From the NCBI RefSeq assembly GCF_014195095.1, contig NZ_JACIBC010000006.1:186001-250000 (forward strand): a DNA stretch of 64,000 nt. The letters are read 5' to 3'. Position 1 is the stretch's first letter, and every line of letters starts with the position of its first letter. Under the pieces are notes generated by a model. It ran no database searches. It saw only the letters and a program-made list of their open reading frames with translations, and was not told the DNA's origin. This DNA is from Rhizobium sp. BK602 (lineage in GTDB: Bacteria; Pseudomonadota; Alphaproteobacteria; Rhizobiales; Rhizobiaceae). Shown here one piece after another: positions 45,201-54,688 of the stretch. The position numbers and the translations under genes are program-made.

Positions 45201-47054
45201 TTAACCTTTATCAAGCGCCTCCAGCTCGTCGATCAGCCCTTCGATCATCGACAATCCCTTGCTCCAGAACGACGGATCGGTGGCGTCGAGGCCGAAAGGC
45301 TTGAGGAGTTCCGAATGATGCTTGGTGCCGCCGGCCTTCAGCAGTTCGAAATACTTTGCCTGAAAACCCTGTTCGGCATTCTGGTAGACGGCGTAGAGCG
45401 AGTTCACCAGGCAATCGCCGAAGGCATAGGCGTAGACGTAGAAGGGCGAATGGATGAAGTGGGGGATATAGGCCCAATAGGTCTCGTAGCCCTCGGAAAT
45501 CCTGATGGCCGGCCCCAGGCTTTCCGACTGTACGGAGAGCCACAGCTCGCCGATATCGTCCGATGTCAGTTCGCCGTTCTTGCGGGCGCTATGCACCTTG
45601 CGCTCGAATTCGTAGAAGGCGATCTGGCGCACGACCGTGTTGATCATGTCCTCGACCTTCTGGGCCAGCATCGCCTTGCGCTCGCGCTTGTCGGTGGTCT
45701 TGTCGAGCAGCGCGCGGAAGGTCAGCATCTCGCCGAAGACCGAGGCGGTTTCAGCGAGCGTCAGCGGCGTCTGGCACATCAGCGCGCCCTGGCCGCCGGC
45801 CAGAACCTGATGCACGCCGTGGCCGAGTTCATGGGCGAGCGTCATCACGTCGCGCGGCTTGCCCATATAATTGACGAGCACGTAGGGGTGGGCCGAAGGC
45901 ACGGTCGGATGGGCGAAGGCGCCCGGCGCCTTGCCGGGGCGCACCGGTGCGTCGATCCATTCCTCGTCGAAGAAGCGCTTGGCGATATCGGCCATTTCCG
46001 GGGCGAAATTGCCATAGGCGGACAGCACGGTTTCCCTGGCTTCGGTCCAGGGGATGAGGGCGGTCGGTGTTTCCGGCAGCGGCGCGTTGCGGTCCCAGAA
46101 ATTCATCTGTTCCATGCCGAGCCATTTGGCCTTCATCTTGTAATAGCGGTGCGACAGGCGCGGATAGGCCTCGCGAACGGCGGCGGCCAGCGCATCGACC
46201 ACCTCGCGCTCGACGCGGTTGGCGAGATGCCGGCTGTCGGCGATATCCTCGAAGCCGCGCCAGCGGTCGGCGATGTCCTTGTCCTTGGCGAGCGTGTTGG
46301 TGATCAGCGTGAAGATGCGCAGATTGGCCTTGAAGGTCGCCGCGAGCGCCATCGCCGCCTTGCGGCGCAGCTCCGGGTCTTGCTCCTGCAGCATGTTCAG
46401 CGCGACTTCGAGCGGCACCTTTTCGCCGTCGATGTCAAAGCGCAGCTCCGCCATGGTCTCGTCGAACAGGCGGTTGAAGGCGGCGGCACTCGTCATGGAT
46501 TTTTCCAGGAAGAGCTGCTCCAGCCTGTCGTCGAGCTGGTAGGGCTTGTCCTTGCGCAGGTCGACGAGCCAGGGCCGGTAGTGGCCGGCGGCCGGGTCCT
46601 TCGCCATGCAGGCGTCCATCACGGCATCGTCGATGCGGTTCAGTTCCAGCGGGAAGAAGAGGAGGTGAGCGGCATAGTCCGTCAGCCGCGCCTGCACGTC
46701 GCCATAGAGTTTGCCGTTGGCCGGATCGCTGGTGTTGGAGAAATAGGTGAGTCCGGCAAAGGAGCCGAGGCGGCCCATGATGTCGTCGAGCGCCTCATAG
46801 TCCTTCAATGCCGCACCGATGCCGGCATCGCCGGTCTTGGTGGCGGCGTCGGCGAGCTTGCCCTTCCATTTTTCCTCAAAGGCGATGGCGAGCTTGCCGG
46901 CCTTTTCCATGTCGCCGGTGAAAGCGGTGGAGGTGGCAGATGGATAGAGGTCGCTGAGCTTCCAGGCCGGCAGCTCCCCCAGCGCGGCATTGGCCGCGGC
47001 GGTGGCGGGGCCGGCGGAAAAATGAAGGGACTGATGGAGCGAGGTCGGGCTCAT
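45201..47054 (-). CDS. pepF: M3 family oligoendopeptidase F
   Basis: A 617-residue cytoplasmic zinc oligopeptidase. The zinc motif HELGH lies around residue 405 (MTLAHELGHGVHQVL), with the third ligand in LTLAETASVFGEML. The N-terminal helical oligo-F domain and the PHFIHSPFYVYAYAFG substrate-pocket segment match the pepF/M3B group. The start MSPTSLHQSL at 47054 has GAGGAAA upstream. Degrades short peptides; monocistronic. Confidence 0.94.
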   Translation of the reverse strand: MSPTSLHQSLHFSAGPATAAANAALGELPAWKLSDLYPSATSTAFTGDMEKAGKLAIAFEEKWKGKLADAATKTGDAGIGAALKDYEALDDIMGRLGSFAGLTYFSNTSDPANGKLYGDVQARLTDYAAHLLFFPLELNRIDDAVMDACMAKDPAAGHYRPWLVDLRKDKPYQLDDRLEQLFLEKSMTSAAAFNRLFDETMAELRFDIDGEKVPLEVALNMLQEQDPELRRKAAMALAATFKANLRIFTLITNTLAKDKDIADRWRGFEDIADSRHLANRVEREVVDALAAAVREAYPRLSHRYYKMKAKWLGMEQMNFWDRNAPLPETPTALIPWTEARETVLSAYGNFAPEMADIAKRFFDEEWIDAPVRPGKAPGAFAHPTVPSAHPYVLVNYMGKPRDVMTLAHELGHGVHQVLAGGQGALMCQTPLTLAETASVFGEMLTFRALLDKTTDKRERKAMLAQKVEDMINTVVRQIAFYEFERKVHSARKNGELTSDDIGELWLSVQSESLGPAIRISEGYETYWAYIPHFIHSPFYVYAYAFGDCLVNSLYAVYQNAEQGFQAKYFELLKAGGTKHHSELLKPFGLDATDPSFWSKGLSMIEGLIDELEALDKG

Positions 47055-47276
47055 GGGCAATATTTCCTCTGCTTTTCTTGTTCGGGACGATCCGGTCCAT
47101 CCGTGTCTATTCGGCTGAAAAGGCCTCGGCAAGGGCGGATTTTTCGGGGTCGGACGATGACGTCATAAGCGATGTTACATTCGACATAATGATTAAAATA
47201 CGATGGTTTGGCAAAACTTCGTGTTCAAGCCTTTCTGCCAAGGTTCGCCTCAGGTTTCGCATGAAGTGAGGCACCA

Positions 47277-48860
47277 ATGACCGTATTGAATAGCGCCAAG
47301 GGGAGCGCGCAGGTTCTCGTTGTTGAGGATGATCCGATCCAGCGGCGTCTGCTGAAGAATGCCATCGAACGGCACGGACACGTCGCTCATCTGACGGAGA
47401 ACGGCCGGTTCGGGATCGAGTTCCTGAAGCGCAATGGCGAGCAGATCAACGTGATCGTGCTCGATCTGATGATGCCGGAAATGAACGGCCTGGAGTTTCT
47501 GAGCGCGCTCAGCGACATGGGTACCGATATTCCCGTCATCGTCCAGACAGGGCAGGGCGGTATCGAGACCGTGGTGCAGGCGATGCGCGCCGGTGCCTTC
47601 GATTTCGTCGTCAAGCCGGTGTCGCCGGAGCGGATTTCCGCTTCGATCGCGAATGCGTTGAAGCTCGACCAGCGCGAGGCGAAGGCCCGTGCCGGACGCA
47701 AGTCGCGCTCGGGTGCGATCACCTTTGACGACATCGTCTCGGCGAGCCCGGCGATGATGCGGGTGATCGATCTCGCTCACCGCGCCGCGCAGTCGAACAT
47801 TCCCGTGGTGCTGGAAGGCGAATCCGGCGTCGGCAAGGAACTGGTGGCCCGCGCCATTCAGGCGGCGAGCGATCGTGCCGGCAAACCCTTCGTCACCGTC
47901 AATTGCGGCGCCATTCCGCATAATCTGGTCGAAAGCATCCTGTTCGGCCATGAGAAGGGCGCCTTCACGGGCGCGGCCGAGCGGCATGTCGGCAAGTTCA
48001 TGGAGGCAGACGGCGGCACGCTGTTCCTCGACGAGGTCGGCGATCTGCCGCTGGAGGTGCAGGTCAAGCTGCTGCGCGCCGTGCAGCAGGGCGAGATCGA
48101 GACGGTCGGCGCCCGCGTGGCGCAGAAGGTCAATGTGCGGCTGATCTCGGCCACCAACAAGGACCTGATCGAAGAGGTGAAGGCCGGACGCTTCCGCGAA
48201 GACCTCTACTATCGCCTGAACGTCTTCCCGATCACCATGCCGGCGCTGCGTCGGCGCAAGGAGGATATCCCGCATCTGGCGCGGGCCTTTGCCGATCGCT
48301 TTGCGCTCGAACAGAAGCTCGGTCATTCGCTGTCGATCAGCAACGGCGCGCTGGCGCTGCTGACGGCCTATGACTGGCCGGGCAATATCCGTCAGCTCGA
48401 GAACGCCATCTTCCGTGCCGTGGTGCTGACGGAAGGGTCGGAACTGGTGGAGAGCGATTTCCCGCAGATCGCGGCGCAGCTGCCGGGCTATTTCACCGGC
48501 GAGCAACCGACCTTAGTTGTGGATAATTCCCGGCCCCAGGGCATTGACGCCATGGTTGCGGACAGGTTCGAGCGCGGCGCGTATGTCGTGGCCGCGGAGG
48601 ATGTGGCAACCCTGCCGGCCTCGGTCGCTGACATTGCGGCGGCCCAGATGTCCGACAATGTCATCGTCAGCACGGACCCGGCCGGTGACGTCAGAAAGCT
48701 TGCGGATGTCGAGGAAGAGCTCATTCGGTTCGCCCTCAAATTCTATCGGGGACAAATGAGTCAGGTTGCCAGGAAGCTCGGAATCGGCCGTTCGACGCTC
48801 TATCGCAAGTTGAAAGACTATGGGATAGACCCGGATGACCCGCAGAAAAGCGCTGCCTGA
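47277..48860 (+). CDS. Sigma-54-dependent response regulator (NtrC family)
   Basis: A 527-residue regulator. The receiver domain has EDDP, phospho-Asp in VIVLDLMMPEMNG, and Lys in FDFVVKPVSP. The AAA+ domain has Walker A GESGVGKE, the sigma-54-contacting GAFTGA, Walker B GGTLFLDEVGDL and the arginine-finger region. An unusually long linker (residues about 395-475) leads to a Fis-type helix-turn-helix (VARKLGIGRSTLYRKLKDYG). No kinase is adjacent, so the stimulus is unknown. Confidence 0.93.
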   Translation: MTVLNSAKGSAQVLVVEDDPIQRRLLKNAIERHGHVAHLTENGRFGIEFLKRNGEQINVIVLDLMMPEMNGLEFLSALSDMGTDIPVIVQTGQGGIETVVQAMRAGAFDFVVKPVSPERISASIANALKLDQREAKARAGRKSRSGAITFDDIVSASPAMMRVIDLAHRAAQSNIPVVLEGESGVGKELVARAIQAASDRAGKPFVTVNCGAIPHNLVESILFGHEKGAFTGAAERHVGKFMEADGGTLFLDEVGDLPLEVQVKLLRAVQQGEIETVGARVAQKVNVRLISATNKDLIEEVKAGRFREDLYYRLNVFPITMPALRRRKEDIPHLARAFADRFALEQKLGHSLSISNGALALLTAYDWPGNIRQLENAIFRAVVLTEGSELVESDFPQIAAQLPGYFTGEQPTLVVDNSRPQGIDAMVADRFERGAYVVAAEDVATLPASVADIAAAQMSDNVIVSTDPAGDVRKLADVEEELIRFALKFYRGQMSQVARKLGIGRSTLYRKLKDYGIDPDDPQKSAA

Positions 48861-49034
48861 GCGCAGCTTAACCTTTAGGCAAGCATATTTTGTTACCTGT
48901 CGTAAAGCACTTGTTAGTGCATCGTTCACCATGTATGAAGGGGGCGGCCATGTGTGGCATTTTTGCCATCGTGTCACCGCAATTGACAGCCATTTGGAAC
49001 ACGATGCGACATTGTCTGTCGGACGGGGATCGAA

Positions 49035-50993
49035 TTGCCGAATTTGAGTGGAAATACCAAGCCCAATAGCTTGAGCTGGCATTCTGCGTGCTCTGAGATA
49101 TTTCGCAAGGTGGCCAAGGTCGTTGCCGTGAGCCTGCTGGCCATGGCCGTTTCCACTCCCGTATTCGTTGGCTCGCCGTCGAAGGCGAGCGGCGAAACCC
49201 GCAGCCTCAAGATCTATTTCGTCCATACCGGCGAAAAGGCCGTCATCACCTACAAGCGCGATGGGAAGTTCGATCCGGCCGGTCTGGAGAAGCTGAACCG
49301 CATCCTGCGCGACTGGCGCAAGAACCAGCCGACCAAGATGAACCCGCATCTGTTCGACCTCATCTGGCAGGTCTATCGCAACAGCGGCTCGAGCGACTTC
49401 ATCTATGTCGTCTGCGGTTTCCGGTCTCCCGGCACGAACGAGATGCTGCGCACGCGGTCGGCCCACACGGGCGTTGCCAAGAAGAGCCAGCATATGCTCG
49501 GCAACGCGATGGATTTCTACATTCCCGACGTCAAGCTTTCGAAGCTGCGCGAAATCGGCATGAAGCTTCAGGTCGGCGGCGTCGGCTACTACCCGACCTC
49601 GGGTTCGCCCTTCGTGCATATGGACGTCGGCGGCGTGCGCGCATGGCCGCGCATGGACCGCCAGGAACTGGTGCGCCTGTTCCCCGACGGCAAGACCATG
49701 CATATTCCGGCCGACGGCAGGCCGTTGCCGGGGTATCAGCAGGCGGTTGCGGACTACAAGCGCCGCATGTCGTCCGACGATATCCAGATCGCCAGCTCGT
49801 CGTCTCCTCGCCGCGGCTTCTTCGCGCGACTGTTCGGCGGTGGCGCGGATGAGGAAGAGGACAATGCGGATAGCGGCGCGCCGGCAGCGGCAGCGCCGAC
49901 CACCCTGGTCGCCAAGAACACCCAGCCGGCACCCGCCGCGTCGGATGACGGTGACGATAGCGCGGCGCCCGCAGCACCGGCTGCATCGGTGCAGGTTGCA
50001 AGCATAAACGCGCCGGTTCCGCAGGTGCGGCCGGCCTTCGGCAACCAGCCAGCCGGCAGCGAAGTCGCGTCGGCCCTGATGTCGCCGCCGCGTAATGCCG
50101 CGCAGGACGCGCTTGCCGCCGCGATGCCGGCCACGGATGACCAGCAGCAGCAATATGCCGACCTGCGCGACTATCGTGTTCCGGTGCCGTCCCTGCTCAA
50201 CCGCCGTTCGCCCGGCGATGCCGAAGTGGCATCCGCAGAACCCGGTGTGAACGATCAGGTTGCCGTCGGCGTGCCCGTCCCGGCGGAGCGTCCGGAAGTC
50301 GCCGAGAGCCTGCTTGCGTCGGCCGACGCCGATCCGGATGCGATCGACGATGTCGCCGACGCGAATACTCTGTCGCCCGCGATCGTCGCCGCGCTCGAGC
50401 AGCGCCGCTCCGATCAGATGGCCGCCAATACCGGCGTCCCCGTTACCGCGGCCGCCAATGATGTCGCCTCCAAGGATGAGGTGCCGCCGACGGATAATGC
50501 CGCGGCCGGAAACGACGCCATTCGCGCCATTGCCGCCGCCCTGCCGCAGAAGCGGCCGGAGCAGAAGATGCCGACGCAGATGGCAGCCCTCGCGCCGACG
50601 CCCCGCGACGTCAAAGTCAGCAGCAATCGTTTCAACGATAGTTTTGAAGTGACGGCGCCGCAGGATCATGGCGCTGTTGCCAATGTCGCGACCAAGGGCG
50701 GCCGCCCGAGCCGGCAGGATGCCGCGGTCGCGGATGCCGGCCGCGCGACGGTGACCACTCCGCCGAAGCTGACGGACAAGATGATCTCGCAATGGGCGAT
50801 CGCCAATGCCCGTGTTGAAATCGTCAATCGCCCGGTCAAGGCGCCGCGCTTCGTCAGCCCGACGCTGCGCGCCCAGCCGACGGCCGTCTACACGGATGGT
50901 TTCAAGGTCCAGACCGCCTCGATCGACCCCGAGCGCTTCAGCGGCACGGCTGTCAACTTCATGCAGGTCAAGAAGTTCAACTCGGTCGAATAG
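49035..50993 (+). CDS. DUF882 (M15-like) cell-wall protein with long Ala/Pro tail
   Basis: A 652-residue exported protein. An N-terminal hydrophobic export signal (VAVSLLAMAVSTPVFVG) is followed by a DUF882/peptidase M15-like domain (FIYVVCGFRSPGTNEML, HMLGNAMDFYIPD, GYYPTSGSPFVHMDVGG) whose His and Asp residues fit a zinc D,D-carboxypeptidase-like site. From about residue 260 the protein is low-complexity Ala/Pro/Asp, probably spanning the periplasm. The start is TTG at 49035 with GGGGAT upstream. The exact start is uncertain. Confidence 0.85.
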   Translation: MPNLSGNTKPNSLSWHSACSEIFRKVAKVVAVSLLAMAVSTPVFVGSPSKASGETRSLKIYFVHTGEKAVITYKRDGKFDPAGLEKLNRILRDWRKNQPTKMNPHLFDLIWQVYRNSGSSDFIYVVCGFRSPGTNEMLRTRSAHTGVAKKSQHMLGNAMDFYIPDVKLSKLREIGMKLQVGGVGYYPTSGSPFVHMDVGGVRAWPRMDRQELVRLFPDGKTMHIPADGRPLPGYQQAVADYKRRMSSDDIQIASSSSPRRGFFARLFGGGADEEEDNADSGAPAAAAPTTLVAKNTQPAPAASDDGDDSAAPAAPAASVQVASINAPVPQVRPAFGNQPAGSEVASALMSPPRNAAQDALAAAMPATDDQQQQYADLRDYRVPVPSLLNRRSPGDAEVASAEPGVNDQVAVGVPVPAERPEVAESLLASADADPDAIDDVADANTLSPAIVAALEQRRSDQMAANTGVPVTAAANDVASKDEVPPTDNAAAGNDAIRAIAAALPQKRPEQKMPTQMAALAPTPRDVKVSSNRFNDSFEVTAPQDHGAVANVATKGGRPSRQDAAVADAGRATVTTPPKLTDKMISQWAIANARVEIVNRPVKAPRFVSPTLRAQPTAVYTDGFKVQTASIDPERFSGTAVNFMQVKKFNSVE

Positions 50994-51117
50994 CGGCAGG
51001 CCTTAGGGCGCCGGAATCGTGAAATCGGATAGGAGATCGCCTGCAGCACTGCGCCGCGGGCGATTTTCTTTTCCGCGCCACCGATCATGTGGAAATACCG
51101 ACCGGGCACCGACGACA

Positions 51118-51714
51118 ATGCTTCGCATCGCAGCTCTCGCCTCCAACAATGGTTCATCCTTCCGCGCCATCGCCGCGGCGATTGACGAGGGGCGGCTGGA
51201 TGCGGCGGTCGTCTCTCTTGTGGTGAGCAATCGTTCGAATGCGTCCGCGCTCGATCATGCCCGGGCACGCGGCATTGCCACCCTGCATATTCCGACGAAG
51301 GGCGTCGAAGATGCGGCCGACGAGATGCTTCGGGACGCTCTCATCGCTGCCGGTGCGGATCTCGTCATTCTCTCGGGATATCTGCGTAAATTGGGTCCGA
51401 AGACGCTGTCGGCTTTCCAAGGAAGGATCCTCAATGTGCATCCGGGGCTTTTGCCCGGATATGGCGGGCCGGGCATGTATGGCCGGAGAGTGCATCAGGC
51501 CGTGCTGGAGGCGGGTGAGGCCGTGACCGGCGCGACCATCCATCTGGTGGATGCGGAATACGATCAGGGCCGGATCATTGCAGCAGAGGAAGTCCGGATC
51601 GACCCTTCGGACGATGCCGCTGCCCTCGAGCAACGTGTGATGCAGGCGGAATGCGCTCTCTTCATCCAGACGGTGGAGAGAATTGCGGCGGGCGCGCTTT
51701 CGTTGCCCTTGTAG
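51118..51714 (+). CDS. PurN-like formyltransferase
   Basis: A 198-residue protein of the formyl-tetrahydrofolate-dependent transferase fold. LASNNGSSFRAIAAAIDEG matches the N-terminal nucleotide loop, LVVSNRSNA, VILSGYLRKLGP and the catalytic ILNVHPGLLPGYGGPGMYG block (Asn and His) are present, then GATIHLVDAEYDQGRII with the catalytic Asp. It could formylate glycinamide ribotide, but its neighbours are sugar-modifying genes, so an amino-sugar formyltransferase role is possible. It opens the 51-54 kb cassette. Confidence 0.75.
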   Translation: MLRIAALASNNGSSFRAIAAAIDEGRLDAAVVSLVVSNRSNASALDHARARGIATLHIPTKGVEDAADEMLRDALIAAGADLVILSGYLRKLGPKTLSAFQGRILNVHPGLLPGYGGPGMYGRRVHQAVLEAGEAVTGATIHLVDAEYDQGRIIAAEEVRIDPSDDAAALEQRVMQAECALFIQTVERIAAGALSLPL

Positions 51715-51782
51715 GCTCCAGCTTCATTCCCGGCTCATGCAGCGCTGCTAGTGCATCTGCCGACAGGGCTGGATATCCTCGA

Positions 51783-52400
51783 TTGACACGCAAGACGGCT
51801 GTTATCATCGGCAATGGCAAACTGCACCGCGATCTCTCGGGGATCGTGGACAATGCCGATTTCGCGATGCGCTTCAACGCGCCGAACCTGTCGTCCGGCA
51901 TGAGCGGCACGCGCACGGATATTCTGATGCTGGCGGCGTCGAGCAAATCGATGCAGCGGCGGCTGGCCGATCCGGCCTTCTGGGACAATGTCGCCTTCAA
52001 GGCCGCCAGGGAGGTGATGCTCGTCTATCATCCCGGCATCATCCGCAAATACCATCCCAAGCCGAATATGCTTTCGCGCCTCAGGGGCAGGCGGGCCGAC
52101 TGGACGATGCAGGCGATCGAGCTGATCGGCAGTGCCGGCAAGGAAGTTCGCGTCATGCCGCCGCAATTCTACCTGTCCGGCTGCGCGGCCCTTGGCGTGA
52201 CGGAATCGAGGATGCGTGACGTCTTTCCAAGCACCGGCTTTCTCGGCATTTGCCATGCTCTGACGCGTCTTCCCGCAGGCGAATGGGACGTGAAGCTCTG
52301 CGGTTTCAGTTGGGAGGGGTGGAAACGCCATGCCTGGCAGGACGAGCGCCGCTGGGTCGAAGGCAAGATCGCGAATGGCCTCATCAGCATGATCGGCTAA
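51783..52400 (+). CDS. GT29 (sialyltransferase-like) glycosyltransferase
   Basis: A 205-residue protein from a TTG start. Three eukaryote-type sialyl motifs can be recognised: motif L (AVIIGNGKLHRDL then DFAMRFNAP), motif S (VFPSTGFLGI) and motif VS (HAWQDE, H-x4-E). This identifies family GT29. Related rhizobial proteins are sometimes labelled urease-operon accessory, which I consider unsupported here. Donor and acceptor are unknown; Kdo or another ulosonic acid is a guess. The stop TAA begins an intergenic repeat. Confidence 0.7.
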   Translation: MTRKTAVIIGNGKLHRDLSGIVDNADFAMRFNAPNLSSGMSGTRTDILMLAASSKSMQRRLADPAFWDNVAFKAAREVMLVYHPGIIRKYHPKPNMLSRLRGRRADWTMQAIELIGSAGKEVRVMPPQFYLSGCAALGVTESRMRDVFPSTGFLGICHALTRLPAGEWDVKLCGFSWEGWKRHAWQDERRWVEGKIANGLISMIG

Positions 52401-52502
52401 AGCGCATCGCGATCTTTCAGATTCGCTCTCTGCGCTTCAGGCCTTTGATTTTACGCATGTCGTCACTGCAAAACCGCTGCACACTTTTGCGCGACATGCT
52501 CC
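52398..52502 (+). repeat. Rhizobial intergenic repeat, type B
   Basis: TAAAGCGCATCGCGATC at the left, TTTGATTTTACGCATGTCGT in the middle, and AAAACCGCTGCACACTTTTG at the right. The right end recurs inverted at 14399-14443. The first triplet is the stop of the GT29 gene. Confidence 0.65.
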
Positions 52503-52624
52503 AGGCGTCCCTGCACGGCATCATGGAAGATGCCGGTTTTCAGTTTCGCTTCATGTCTGCCTAAGCCCGCCTTCATGCAGGATTGCTACGGAGATTCTCG
52601 TATTTTGACACCGAGATTCCTCCG

Positions 52625-53461
52625 ATGCAGACCTATCAGTTCGGCCCGTCGCCAGCGATGCCACTTGAAAGAATTCATACCGGGCTGGAGCTGGATCATG
52701 CCCCCTTGGGCACGACCCGCCATCAGCCGGATGAAGCGAATATCCGCGGCTTCATCATCCATCTGGATCGCGCCCGCGACCGTCTGCCCCAGGTGGAAAG
52801 GCTGACCGCCATGCTGCCGGTGGCAAGCGAGGTCATCAGTGCCGTTGATGCCGGCACCTTATCCGGGGCGGAGATAGATCAGGTCTACCGGCGCCATCTC
52901 CATAGTCCGCCGTATCCCTTCGAGATGAGCATCGGTGAGATCGCCTGCTTCCTCTCGCACCGCAAGGCATGGGCTGAAATCGTCGAGCAGGGTGTCGATG
53001 CCGGCCTTGTCTTCGAGGATGATGTGGAGATCGATGCATCCTTTCATGCAGCCTTTGCCGCCGCGCGAGCATGCCTGACGCCGGGCGCCTTCATCCGCTT
53101 TCCCTTCCGGATGGGCAAGGAGCATGGCGAATGCGTCCTGACGCATGGCCAGGCAAGGGTCATCCGGCCGGGTCGCGTCGGTCTGGGCATGGTGGCGCAG
53201 CTTGTCAGCCGCGATGCTGCCATCCGCCTGCTGGAGGCGACCGCCTTGTTCGACCGGCCCGTCGACACCATCGTCCAGATGCGCTGGGTCACCCGCCTGT
53301 CGCCGCTTGCGGTCATGCCTGGCGGTGTGCATGAAGTCTCCGCGCAGCTCGGCGGCAGCACCATCAAGGGACGCAAGACGGCGGTCGAGAAGCTTTCCAG
53401 GGAAATATTGCGGCCGCTATACCGCGCCCGGATCGCAATGCGCTCCCGGCGCTCGAGCTGA
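52625..53461 (+). CDS. Glycosyltransferase family 25 (LPS-type)
   Basis: A 278-residue GT25-like enzyme. FIIHLDRARDRLPQVERL, then SIGEIACFLSHRKAWAEIVE and the catalytic acidic VFEDDVEIDASF are hallmark motifs of the LPS beta-galactosyltransferase/procollagen galactosyltransferase family. The C-terminus is basic. The start ATG at 52625 lacks a clear Shine-Dalgarno. It lies 11 bases before the deacetylase gene, so the two are co-transcribed. Probably modifies LPS or another surface glycan. Confidence 0.8.
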   Translation: MQTYQFGPSPAMPLERIHTGLELDHAPLGTTRHQPDEANIRGFIIHLDRARDRLPQVERLTAMLPVASEVISAVDAGTLSGAEIDQVYRRHLHSPPYPFEMSIGEIACFLSHRKAWAEIVEQGVDAGLVFEDDVEIDASFHAAFAAARACLTPGAFIRFPFRMGKEHGECVLTHGQARVIRPGRVGLGMVAQLVSRDAAIRLLEATALFDRPVDTIVQMRWVTRLSPLAVMPGGVHEVSAQLGGSTIKGRKTAVEKLSREILRPLYRARIAMRSRRSS

Positions 53462-53472
53462 GATCATCCAAC

Positions 53473-54174
53473 TTGGCCGTTCCCATTCTTCTCTATCATC
53501 AGATCGCCGCCCCGCCTTCGCGCCGGGCGCCGTTCCGAAGCATGGCAGTGCACCCGCAAGCCTTCCATCGCCAGATGGCATGGCTGAAAAGGCTGGGTAT
53601 CCAGGGGCTGTCGCTGCGGGAGGCGCTGCCTTACATCCAGGGCATCAAGACCGGCAAGGTCGCCGCCATCACCTTCGACGACAGCTATGCCAATGTCTAC
53701 GAAAACGCCTTGCCCATCCTGCAGGAGTTCGGCTTTACCGCCACGAATTTCGTCGTCGCCAATCAGGTCGGCGGCAGCAATGTCTGGGATGTCCCCCTGG
53801 GCATAGCGCAGGCGCCCTGCATGTCGCTGGAGCAGCTTCGCGAATGGGTCCGTCTTGGACATGAAGTCGGCTCGCATACGCTCGACCACGTGCATTTGCC
53901 GCAGGTGCCGATGGAGGAGGCGCGCCGCCAGATCGCCCAGTCCCGGGAGCTGCTGGAGGATATGCTCGACGAGATCGTCTCCTCCTTCTGCTTTCCCTAT
54001 GGTGATGAGATGCCGCTCGACCGCGTGCTGGCCTACGAGGCCGGCTACAGCGCGGCAACGACGACGCGACGTGGACGGGCGCGGCAGGATGACGACCCTT
54101 TCGGCCTGCCGCGGGCAACCGTTCGCCGCAACGACAGCTGGCTGCATTTCATCCGGAAATGCATGGCCGGATAG
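53473..54174 (+). CDS. Polysaccharide deacetylase (NodB homology) family protein
   Basis: A 233-residue carbohydrate esterase family 4-like protein starting at a TTG (LAVPILLYHQIAAP). NodB motif 1 is ITFDDSYANVYENALPIL (general base Asp and metal Asp), motif 2 is SHTLDHVHLP (H-T-x-x-H type metal site), motif 3 FCFPYGDEMP. No signal peptide, so cytosolic. The last gene of the cassette; likely removes an N-acyl group from a sugar, pairing logically with the formyltransferase. Confidence 0.85.
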   Translation: MAVPILLYHQIAAPPSRRAPFRSMAVHPQAFHRQMAWLKRLGIQGLSLREALPYIQGIKTGKVAAITFDDSYANVYENALPILQEFGFTATNFVVANQVGGSNVWDVPLGIAQAPCMSLEQLREWVRLGHEVGSHTLDHVHLPQVPMEEARRQIAQSRELLEDMLDEIVSSFCFPYGDEMPLDRVLAYEAGYSAATTTRRGRARQDDDPFGLPRATVRRNDSWLHFIRKCMAG

Positions 54175-54210
54175 CCCGGCCGCGCAATCCATGGGCAATC
54201 GCGCGGGGGA

Positions 54211-54246
54211 GCGACCGGCGACAGGACTTCGCCTTTTCGCCGGTCG
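54211..54246. terminator. Hairpin between convergent genes
   Basis: GACCGGCGA and TCGCCGGTC pair perfectly over 9 bp around an 18-base loop, in the gap between the deacetylase (plus) and CopC (minus) genes. No T-run. Confidence 0.4.
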
Positions 54247-54262
54247 GAGGTCGTGAGGCCTT

Positions 54263-54631
54263 TCACGGTGCTATGGTGAAGCTATAGCTGCCGTTGGTCT
54301 TGTGACCGTCGGTCGAGAGGACGCGCCATTCCACGGTGTATTTGCCCGAAGCCAGCTTGTCCGTGACCGGGATCATCAGCGTGCTATCGCCATTCATCAG
54401 CATGGGATTGCCGGTCTTCACGGCCGCCTTGCCCGGGCCTGTGACGGTAACACCGCTGAATTTGAGATTCAGGCCCTCGCTGAAGGTCAGGTCGATTTCC
54501 CCAGGGGATTGCTTGACCGTGCTGTCGGCAGCGGGAGTGCTGGATTTGAGATGGGCATGGGCGAGGGCCTGACCCGTAAGAATGATGGTGGCCGCGAAGG
54601 CTGCGATCAGGATTTTCGTCGTCCGAAGCAT
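54263..54631 (-). CDS. copC: CopC-type periplasmic copper-binding protein
   Basis: A 122-residue protein: signal peptide ending TGQALA, mature N-terminus HAHLKSSTPAADS with the N-terminal His brace for Cu(II), beta-barrel strands, and the conserved WRVLSTDGHKTNGSYSF with the second copper-site Asp-His. This is the CopC/YobA family. The usual membrane partner CopD is not adjacent; a PepSY membrane protein is 57 bases upstream instead. GAAAGGAC precedes the start. Confidence 0.92.
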   Translation of the reverse strand: MLRTTKILIAAFAATIILTGQALAHAHLKSSTPAADSTVKQSPGEIDLTFSEGLNLKFSGVTVTGPGKAAVKTGNPMLMNGDSTLMIPVTDKLASGKYTVEWRVLSTDGHKTNGSYSFTIAP

Positions 54632-54688
54632 GATGATTGTCCTTTCAATTGGGGTGATTTGCTCGTTGTCCGAGAGAGGATTGAGGCA

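Noticed and set aside
48513..50792. A 759-codon minus-strand frame opposite DUF882.
   Set aside because: Composition is Arg/Gly/His-rich without motifs, and it spans two unrelated plus-strand genes. It is a shadow.
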